A stretch of DNA of 8,500 nucleotides from an uncultured Oscillospiraceae bacterium. Lineage in GTDB: Bacteria > Bacillota > Clostridia > Oscillospirales > Oscillospiraceae. A program made the translations under genes and the position numbers. Positions 3,876-8,500 of the stretch are shown in pieces (positions within the stretch are counted from its first letter, which is position 1; the number at the start of each line of letters is the position of its first letter). The stretch lies in the NCBI GenBank assembly GCA_910583885.1, contig CAJUAC010000092.1, positions 1 through 8,500 of the forward strand, read 5' to 3'. Under the pieces are notes generated by a model. That model worked only from the letters and a program-made list of their open reading frames with translations, was not told where the DNA came from and ran no database searches.

Positions 3876-5549
3876 GTGGAAGGGATTGATTATGAGAGCC
3901 TGCTGCCCCAGAAACCTCTGACGGACATCGCCGGCTTTGCCCGGCAGAACGGCAGATTTCAGAAGCACTACCTGATTTACCGCTCCGAACGGCGGTATGT
4001 CCCTCTGGAGGAACGCACGGAGGACGCGGTGTCAGTTACCTGTTCGGCATGTGGGAAGAGCTTCTATGCGGATAAGATCAGGGCGGGCGGATGCCATCCG
4101 GCCTATACGCCCGCGCCCTTTGGCTGGTTCCATCCGGCGCTCAATGAGCCCATGATCAGCGGCCAGGAAACCGCATGCCCCCTCTGCGGGGAACCGGCCA
4201 AAACGATCCACATCGGAAATATCCGTATCTATGGCGGGGAACTGGTGGACGACGTGTGGGTGACGGAGCTGGCCCGAATCTCCGTGGAGGGCCAGGGGGA
4301 CCGGCTGGCGCTGCTGGATTGGTGCATCCGGCGGTGCGTCAGCAAGCAGGGGACAACACGTTTTGAAATCTGGCCTTTTTCCGCCTGGGTGGTAGAGGAA
4401 CGGAAGATCGTGCGGCTGATGGGGTATCAGAAGAACATCGGCGGGGCAATCTCCCTGTTCGGCCGGTGGCGGCAGCGGAAGAGTTTCCGCAACGAGTATG
4501 GCGCGGCAAGCCTTGTGGTCCCCTGGGAGCCCGCGCTGCTGGAGGGAACCACAGCGGAAAACAGCAAGCTGGACCTGTACATAGCGGCAGGAGGAACGCG
4601 GCTGGTAAGCTACCTGGCCCTGTGGCGGAAACGTCCGCAGGTGGAGAATCTGGTGGTACAGGGCTGCGGCAACCTGCTGGAGACATGGATGCGCAAGGAA
4701 GAGGAAAGCGGCTATTACCGCGGCGGCATCCCTAAGCTGGAACAAGTCAACTGGAAGGAAAAACGCCCCGCCCAGATGCTTGGGTTGACCAGGGAGGAAT
4801 TCCGGCAGATGAAACGGGGCCGGTGGACCGTGGAGGACTTGAAAAAGTACAGGTTGGTCCGGGACAGCGGCGTCCCGGTGAATCTCCCGGATGATATGGA
4901 GCTGCTGAAAACGCTCCAGGAATACGATTGCAATTTGATACTGGAAGAGGCCCCGAAGGGGGATTTCTGGCGCACAGCCCGCTATCTGGCCAAGCAAAAG
5001 GAGCATTGGCACACCCTGCGGGACTACCGACGTATGGCGGCGGAGGACGACAGGGACCTGACCGACAGCCTGGTCCTCTGGCCCCGGGATCTCACCGCCG
5101 CCCACAACCGGCAGATTGAGGAACGGCGGATTACCCGCGAAAGGCAGCAGGCGGAAGAACGTGCGAAGGAGCGGGCTGGGCGGGTGGAGAAGTTCCGGGA
5201 GAGGGCTGCGGCGCTGGAGCGCCTGTCCTACAGGCTGGATGGCCTGCTGATCCGGCCCTGTGCCAGCGAGGATGAGCTGATAAATGAGGGCAGGAGCCTC
5301 CACCACTGCGTGGGCTCCTACGCCGCGAGCCATGCCAGCGGGGCCACCGCGATCCTGTTCATCCGCCAGTTGGCAGAGCCGGACAAGCCCTTTTATACGC
5401 TGGAGTTTGACGAAAAGCGCCTGGAGGTCCGGCAGAACCGGGGCCTGCGCAACTGCGACCGGACGCCGGAGGTGGCGGCGTTTGAAGAGGCGTGGCTGAA
5501 ATTTGCCCGGAAACAGAAAACGAACAGGAAGAAAGGAGCGGCAGCATGA
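3876..5549 (+). CDS. PcfJ-like domain protein
   Basis: 557 residues. An N-terminal zinc-ribbon-like unit has CSAC (56-59) and CPLC (101-104). The middle is rich in basic and aromatic residues, with a charged helix near 415-450 (QQAEERAKERAGRVEKF). The C-terminus carries the PcfJ signature: SLHHCVGSYAA near 474-484, ATAILFIRQ, PFYTLEFDE, and RQNRGLRNCDRTPEVAAFEE near 511-530. The PcfJ family is known from conjugative plasmid pCF10 and many phages. The invariant HCVGSY suggests a functional site, but no activity is established to my knowledge. The start is GTG 3876, 8 nt after AAGGAGG (3861-3867); the GTG at 3870 is too close. It is the largest gene here and pairs with the PcfK-like gene. Confidence 0.85.
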   Translation: MEGIDYESLLPQKPLTDIAGFARQNGRFQKHYLIYRSERRYVPLEERTEDAVSVTCSACGKSFYADKIRAGGCHPAYTPAPFGWFHPALNEPMISGQETACPLCGEPAKTIHIGNIRIYGGELVDDVWVTELARISVEGQGDRLALLDWCIRRCVSKQGTTRFEIWPFSAWVVEERKIVRLMGYQKNIGGAISLFGRWRQRKSFRNEYGAASLVVPWEPALLEGTTAENSKLDLYIAAGGTRLVSYLALWRKRPQVENLVVQGCGNLLETWMRKEEESGYYRGGIPKLEQVNWKEKRPAQMLGLTREEFRQMKRGRWTVEDLKKYRLVRDSGVPVNLPDDMELLKTLQEYDCNLILEEAPKGDFWRTARYLAKQKEHWHTLRDYRRMAAEDDRDLTDSLVLWPRDLTAAHNRQIEERRITRERQQAEERAKERAGRVEKFRERAAALERLSYRLDGLLIRPCASEDELINEGRSLHHCVGSYAASHASGATAILFIRQLAEPDKPFYTLEFDEKRLEVRQNRGLRNCDRTPEVAAFEEAWLKFARKQKTNRKKGAAA

Positions 5550-6754
5550 ATGGCAGCGTATCAGAAGGCAGGCTTCTGAGTGAACAGTTCGGCGTAGCTG
5601 GACCTCCGGCTGCGCGGCCGCTGGCGGTGATCGAGGCGGAGCTGGAGCTGCTGGAGAAGGACACCCGGCAGAAGGAAACGGCGCTGATCTCCAACTACAT
5701 AGAGGTGGGGCGGCGGTTGGAAGAGGTAAAGGCCCAGCTGGCCCACGGCGAGTGGGGCCCCTGGCTGGAGAACCGCGGCTACCCCCAGGCCAAGGCGGCG
5801 AAGCTGATGAAGGTGGCCCGGGCCTATGGGAAGGAGCAGCAGAGCCTGTTTGGCGGCGAGGCAAAATCGCAAGCGTTTGAGAATTTGGGTTTTCACAAGC
5901 TGGTACAGCTGCTGGCTATCGAGGATGAAGGGGAACGGGAGCGGTTCGCCATTGAGAACGGTGTGGCGGGCATGTCCACCAGGGAACTGGAGAGGGCGCT
6001 GCGGGAGCGTGAAGAGGCCCTGAAAACGGCGGCGGCTGCCCAGGACGAGGCCCAGCGGGAGGCTGACCGGCTCAGGGATGAGCTCACCGACCAGGCCAGG
6101 GTCTATGAGGCCAAGCTGACCAGCGCCGGTATCGAGGCCCAGCAGGCCAGAAAAGCCCAGGAAAAAGCCGCCGCCAATGCCCAACGGCTCCAGGAGGCTC
6201 TGAGCGAGGCCAATACTTCTGTGCAGACCGCTGAGGCGAAACACGCCCGGCTGCTCCAAGAGCTGGAGGATCTGCGCAGCCGCCCAGTGGATGTGGCGGT
6301 AGAAGTGGACGAGGCGGCCGTGGAGGCTGCCAGACAGGCTGCCATCGCAGAAATGACCGGGAAGGTGGATCAGGCCAGGGAAGCGAAGGAGCAGGCTGAC
6401 GCGGACCGGAAACGCGCCGAGGACCGCCTTGCCGCCGCGCAGAAGGAACTGGATGAGTGGAAGGCTAAGGGGCTGGAGGTGCGGGAGCTCACCCAGGAGG
6501 AAAAGGACGCGCTGACCGCCGGGGCGGTGGAGCGGATCAGGGCAGAGACCGCCGAGAAGGTGCGGGATCTTGAAAAGCAGCTGGCCCAGGCAGATCCTGA
6601 CATGGCCGCCCTCAATGTGTTGTTCGCCAGCTGGCAAGAGACCTATTGGAAGATGCAGGAGATCATAGAGCGGATCAAGCCTGTGGACAGCGATAAGGCC
6701 AGTAGATTCCATGAGGCGCTCCGTTCCGCTGTAGAGGCGATGGTGGCAAGATGA
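5546..6754 (+). CDS. DUF3102 protein with long coiled coil
   Basis: 402 residues. Residues about 25-155 fit DUF3102: ALISNYIEVGRRLEEVKAQL, AHGEWGPWLENRGYPQAKAA, KLMKVARAYG, LGFHKLVQLLAI, and MSTRELERALRE. The rest to about 345 is an Ala/Glu/Gln/Arg-rich coiled coil broken by a Val/Ala segment near 250-270, and the C-terminal ~45 residues form a separate helical unit (LFASWQETYWKMQEIIERIK). DUF3102 proteins are frequent in Firmicutes phages; the function is unknown, though a DNA-linked or scaffold role is plausible. AAGGAG (5533-5538) is 7 nt before ATG 5546, which overlaps the PcfJ stop (ATGA). Upstream in-frame codons from 5492 lack a site. Confidence 0.85.
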   Translation: MNGSVSEGRLLSEQFGVAGPPAARPLAVIEAELELLEKDTRQKETALISNYIEVGRRLEEVKAQLAHGEWGPWLENRGYPQAKAAKLMKVARAYGKEQQSLFGGEAKSQAFENLGFHKLVQLLAIEDEGERERFAIENGVAGMSTRELERALREREEALKTAAAAQDEAQREADRLRDELTDQARVYEAKLTSAGIEAQQARKAQEKAAANAQRLQEALSEANTSVQTAEAKHARLLQELEDLRSRPVDVAVEVDEAAVEAARQAAIAEMTGKVDQAREAKEQADADRKRAEDRLAAAQKELDEWKAKGLEVRELTQEEKDALTAGAVERIRAETAEKVRDLEKQLAQADPDMAALNVLFASWQETYWKMQEIIERIKPVDSDKASRFHEALRSAVEAMVAR

Positions 6755-6972
6755 CGGACAATGAACTGATGGAGGCCCTGGGCAGCATGGCTCCGGAGAC
6801 GGGATCGCTCCACTGCCTGGGCTGTGGATATGAGCACAACTGCTCCCTGCATGGCTGTGCCATCTGCCGGGAAGCAGCGGGACGGATCGGACAGCTGGCG
6901 GCGGAGAATGCAGTGCTGCGGGAAACGACGCCCACCCGCTGGCCCCTGGTCCCGGCGGAGAGAGGGCCATGA
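6751..6972 (+). CDS. Small Cys/His-rich phage protein
   Basis: 73 residues. Residues 21-39, HCLGCGYEHNCSLHGCAICR with five Cys (22, 25, 31, 36, 39) and three His, can bind one or two metal ions. A short helix follows (REAAGRIGQLAAENAVLRET), suggesting a small adaptor with a leucine-zipper-like segment. I recognise the HCxGCGYEHNC pattern from Clostridia phage hypotheticals, without a function. It overlaps the previous gene by ATGA and has no clear site of its own, so translation is coupled. Confidence 0.75.
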   Translation: MTDNELMEALGSMAPETGSLHCLGCGYEHNCSLHGCAICREAAGRIGQLAAENAVLRETTPTRWPLVPAERGP

Positions 6973-7160
6973 TTTTGATTTATTACAAAAATGCCGCCGG
7001 CGAGCCCTACGGCTATACGTACCCCGCCAAGGGCTGGACCCTCCGGCAGCTCAAGGAAGAGATCGGACGGTTTAACAAAACCTGTGGAGGCGGCTGCAAA
7101 GCCTACGCAAGGCTGGTTCCGAACAGAACTCACCAACAAGAAAGCGAGGCTGACATATGA
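6969..7160 (+). CDS. Small phage protein, unknown function
   Basis: 63 residues. The N-terminal half (MILIYYKNAAGEPYGYTYPA, then KGWTLRQLKEEIGRFNKT) suggests a beta hairpin plus a helix; a CGGGC pair follows. No known family is recognised. GGAGAGAGGG at 6957-6966 precedes the ATG, which overlaps the previous stop (ATGA). The TGA overlaps the next ATG in the same way, so the gene is part of a coupled chain. Confidence 0.65.
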   Translation: MILIYYKNAAGEPYGYTYPAKGWTLRQLKEEIGRFNKTCGGGCKAYARLVPNRTHQQESEADI

Positions 7161-7528
7161 ATGAAATCATGAAAAAGTCCATTTTAGAGATGGCCAACGG
7201 CGGGTTCCTGGAGCAAGTCAACTATCAGGTGGCAGATGTGATCGACAACATCCTGGACCCCAACACCAAAGCCACCGGCAAACGGAAGATAATGATCACC
7301 ATGGAGATTACCCCGGATGATTCCAGGCAGAATTTTTCCGTCAGATTTTCGAGCAAGCTTGCCCTTGTGCCGGTAAATGCGCTGACCACAAGCATGCATA
7401 TTTTTGTGGAAAAAGATACCGGCGAAATCCAGGTAGTAGAAAATGTCCCCCAAATCCCAGGACAGTTGGGGCTGAACGGAACCGAGCAGGAGTTCCCGCC
7501 CCAGTTGAAAATTATCAGACCTGCATAG
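7157..7528 (+). CDS. Phage protein of the 'replication terminator protein' annotation group
   Basis: 123 residues. The segment FLEQVNYQVADVIDNILDPN, TKATGKRKIMITMEITPDDS, SSKLALVPVNALTTSMHIFV and TGEIQVVENVPQIPGQ matches a short protein group in Firmicutes phages that databases often label replication terminator protein. That label is, to my knowledge, not backed by work on the phage forms and should not be equated with Bacillus Rtp. It usually lies beside the next gene and near recombination/replication genes. GCGAGG at 7144-7149 precedes ATG 7157, which overlaps the previous stop (ATGA). Confidence 0.75.
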   Translation: MNEIMKKSILEMANGGFLEQVNYQVADVIDNILDPNTKATGKRKIMITMEITPDDSRQNFSVRFSSKLALVPVNALTTSMHIFVEKDTGEIQVVENVPQIPGQLGLNGTEQEFPPQLKIIRPA

Positions 7529-7542
7529 GAGGAACACAAGTC

Positions 7543-8289
7543 ATGCTGAAAGAATTCATCGCGCACATCCAGAAGACCACCCAGCCGCTGATCCAGACAA
7601 TTGACCCGGAAATCGACAGCGGCAGCACCTTTGCCGTCACCAGTGATGGGAGAGCGGTAGAACTCCGGGCTGCTATCGATCACCCGGACACCCTGGCGCT
7701 CCACAGCCTGGAGGCCCTGGTGAAGCTGGTGCAGACCGAAGCGGTAAATATGTCCACGCCGCTCTACATCACCATCCCTGATCATCTGACTGTCCGCTGC
7801 TTTGGCCAGCCCCGGCCTGATGCCCGCTTTTTTCGGCAGGTTTACTATGAGGCCAAGGCCACCGATGTACCTGGTTTCCGGGATGGCTTCCGGGAGCAGG
7901 AGAAAGCCATCATTGAGCTGCGGAGCCGGTTCGCTCCCGGCGAGGGTGTGGACTACCTGCTGGATCTTCTCTCCCGCATCAGCAAGGACAGCGGTGTGGC
8001 TACCACTGACAACGGCGTTTCCCAGACTGTGGAGGCCCGCCAGGGCATCGCACTCAAGGCTACGGTTCAGTTGAGACCCCGTGTCCCCCTCCGCCCCTTC
8101 CGTACCTTCCAGGAGGTGGAGCAGCCGGAAAGCGAGTTCCTGCTCCGAATGGATGATGAGGGCAACATCGGGTTGTTCGAGGCCGATGGCGGTATGTGGA
8201 AATTGACCGCCCGGCAGACCGTCAAGGCTTTCCTGGAGACGAAACTGGCCGACCTGGTCACCTCCGGGGCTGTGTTCATCGCCCTGTAA
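7543..8289 (+). CDS. Conserved phage protein, DUF2303/YfdQ-like group
   Basis: 248 residues. N-terminal part: FAVTSDGRAVELRAAIDHPD, then LHSLEALVKLVQTEAVNMST, a helix equivalent to the 'LxGLxxYxK' helix of relatives. C-terminal part: DNGVSQTVEARQGIALKATV, LRPFRTFQEVEQPESEFLLR and GLFEADGGMWKLTARQTVKA. The RPFRTFxEVEQPESxFxxR and ALFEADGGxW motifs are highly typical of a Firmicutes phage family next to recombination genes and sometimes called DUF2303. The function is unknown; a link to DNA recombination or replication is suggested only by neighbours in other phages. AGGAGG overlaps the previous stop and lies 10 nt before ATG 7543. No terminator follows the stop. Confidence 0.78.
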   Translation: MLKEFIAHIQKTTQPLIQTIDPEIDSGSTFAVTSDGRAVELRAAIDHPDTLALHSLEALVKLVQTEAVNMSTPLYITIPDHLTVRCFGQPRPDARFFRQVYYEAKATDVPGFRDGFREQEKAIIELRSRFAPGEGVDYLLDLLSRISKDSGVATTDNGVSQTVEARQGIALKATVQLRPRVPLRPFRTFQEVEQPESEFLLRMDDEGNIGLFEADGGMWKLTARQTVKAFLETKLADLVTSGAVFIAL

Positions 8290-8401
8290 GGACGGTGCTG
8301 GCAGCAACCATACTGCCCAACATCAGACGCAATTGTTTGTGTAGTTTATGCCCCCAATTAACTTGCTATTTCTGTGGAACAGAGTGATTAATGTGATGCG
8401 C
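8290..8401. other. Intergenic stretch before small RNA copy 2
   Basis: Non-coding and more AT-rich than its surroundings. TGCTG-G-CAGCA at 8296-8306 is a short dyad without a T-run. A weak plus-strand promoter candidate, TTGCTA (8363-8368) with ATTAAT (8387-8392) 18 bp later, could drive the gene that starts at the right edge. Nothing stronger is visible. Confidence 0.4.
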
Positions 8402-8437
8402 AAAGGCCCGCCGGGTGGTAGCAACACCCGACGGGCC
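8402..8437 (-). terminator. Terminator-like hairpin of small RNA copy 2
   Basis: Arms 8405-8417 and 8425-8437 (GGCCCGCCGGGTG and CACCCGACGGGCC) pair over 13 bp around a 7-nt loop. The one plus-strand mismatch (8411/8431) is G-U on the minus strand. Only three T follow on the minus strand, so termination may be incomplete. Confidence 0.5.
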
Positions 8438-8461
8438 AAGGGGCAAAAAACAATTCAGTAC
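8402..8461 (-). ncRNA. Predicted small RNA, copy 2
   Basis: The second locus with the architecture of 2756-2824. The minus-strand transcript would start GTACTGA at 8461, exactly 6 bp after the -10 box. It has a T-rich and then C-rich segment (TTTTTTGCCCCTT), and ends with a 13-bp hairpin whose loop TTGCTAC resembles TTGCAG of copy 1. It is about 60 nt. The T-run after the hairpin is only TTT, so the 3' end is less certain than in copy 1. Confidence 0.45.
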
Positions 8462-8479
8462 ACCTGCAGTATAGCAGGT
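8462..8479 (+). repeat. Inverted repeat enclosing the -10 box / leader hairpin, copy 2
   Basis: ACCTGC (8462-8467) and GCAGGT (8474-8479) are a perfect 6-bp inverted repeat around AGTATA. It holds the same place as AGCCCC/GGGGCT at 2825-2843 relative to promoter, ribosome binding site and start codon, but with changed sequence. Confidence 0.65.
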
Positions 8480-8496
8480 CAGAAAGGAAAATGCAA
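8468..8496 (-). promoter_or_regulatory. Minus-strand promoter of small RNA copy 2
   Basis: TTGCAT (8496-8491), 17 bp, TATACT (8473-8468, five of six). The spacing is identical to copy 1 and the +1 sequence GTACTGA is shared. The -35 box is weaker than in copy 1. The spacer holds AGAAAGGAAA, the probable ribosome binding site of the next plus-strand gene. Confidence 0.5.
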
Positions 8497-8500
8497 TCAT
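8480..8500 (+). promoter_or_regulatory. Ribosome binding site and start of a gene cut by the right edge
   Basis: AGAAAGGAAA (8481-8490) is followed by AT at 8499-8500, presumably the first two bases of an ATG. The arrangement copies that of the gene at 2861 (site, 8 nt, ATG). Nothing of the protein is visible. Confidence 0.45.

Noticed and set aside
4032..5864. A 610-residue minus-strand open frame opposite the PcfJ-like and DUF3102 genes
   Set aside because: Its composition is Pro/Arg/Leu/Gln-rich without domains, and the plus strand encodes recognisable families with proper ribosome binding sites. Long antisense frames are expected in GC-rich genes.
5690..6700. Possible tandem DNA repeat in the DUF3102 gene
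   Set aside because: The repetitive look comes from coiled-coil Glu/Ala/Gln/Arg codons; no fixed repeat unit was found.
5561..6970. A 469-residue minus-strand open frame opposite the DUF3102 gene
   Set aside because: It mirrors the Ala/Glu/Arg coiled-coil codons of the plus-strand gene and shows no family motif or ribosome binding site.
7225..8307. A 360-residue minus-strand frame opposite the replication-terminator-like and DUF2303-like genes
   Set aside because: The plus-strand proteins are well-conserved phage families; the antisense product has no recognisable domain.

Overview
The window looks like the left (regulatory/early) part of a temperate phage or prophage, or a closely related integrative element, in a gut-type Clostridia host (Oscillospiraceae-like). 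The reasons are the GC-rich codon use, strong AGGAGG ribosome binding sites, TTGACA/TATAAT promoters, very tight gene packing with ATGA/GTGA stop-start overlaps, and a run of small proteins that I recognise as families of Clostridia phages. No integrase, terminase, capsid or relaxase gene lies inside the window, so phage versus ICE is an inference. No tRNA, rRNA, CRISPR or insertion sequence is seen.

Layout. 13-378 (minus) is an Xre-type repressor. 379-523 is a divergent control region with a minus promoter for the repressor, a consensus plus promoter for the early operon, and nested inverted repeats built on AGGGC half-sites. 524-934 (plus) holds two small early genes. 927-1586 (minus) is an AT-rich DUF4145 protein with its own promoter, inserted against the direction of the operon. 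1695-2757 (plus) holds two small proteins and an exported lytic transglycosylase. 2758-2860 is an intergenic element. 2861-7528 (plus) is a nearly gap-free operon: two small hypotheticals, a PcfK-like protein, a PcfJ-like protein, a DUF3102 coiled-coil protein, two small proteins (one Cys-rich), and a protein of the family often labelled 'replication terminator protein'. 7543-8289 is a conserved phage protein related to the DUF2303/YfdQ-like group. 8290-8500 is a second intergenic element leading to a gene that begins at the right edge.

The most notable signal is that the two intergenic elements (2756-2859 and 8402-8496) share the same detailed architecture although their sequences have diverged. 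Read on the minus strand, each has a -35 box, exactly 17 bp, a -10 box, exactly 6 bp, then the shared sequence GTACTGA at the expected transcription start, and 60-70 nt later a terminator-like hairpin. The three stem mismatches seen on the plus strand all become G-U pairs on the minus strand. In both copies the -10 box sits in the loop of a perfect 6-bp inverted repeat whose sequence differs between copies but whose pairing is kept. On the plus strand that same repeat forms a hairpin just ahead of the ribosome binding site of the next gene. I read this as a duplicated small-RNA gene overlapping, antisense, the leader of a downstream gene.

Working model: the repressor holds the early promoter off through the AGGGC operator. 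Once it is released, a long co-transcribed and translationally coupled plus-strand operon is expressed, probably leading into replication and recombination genes beyond the right edge. The minus-strand small RNAs and the minus-strand DUF4145 gene could be expressed independently of that switch.
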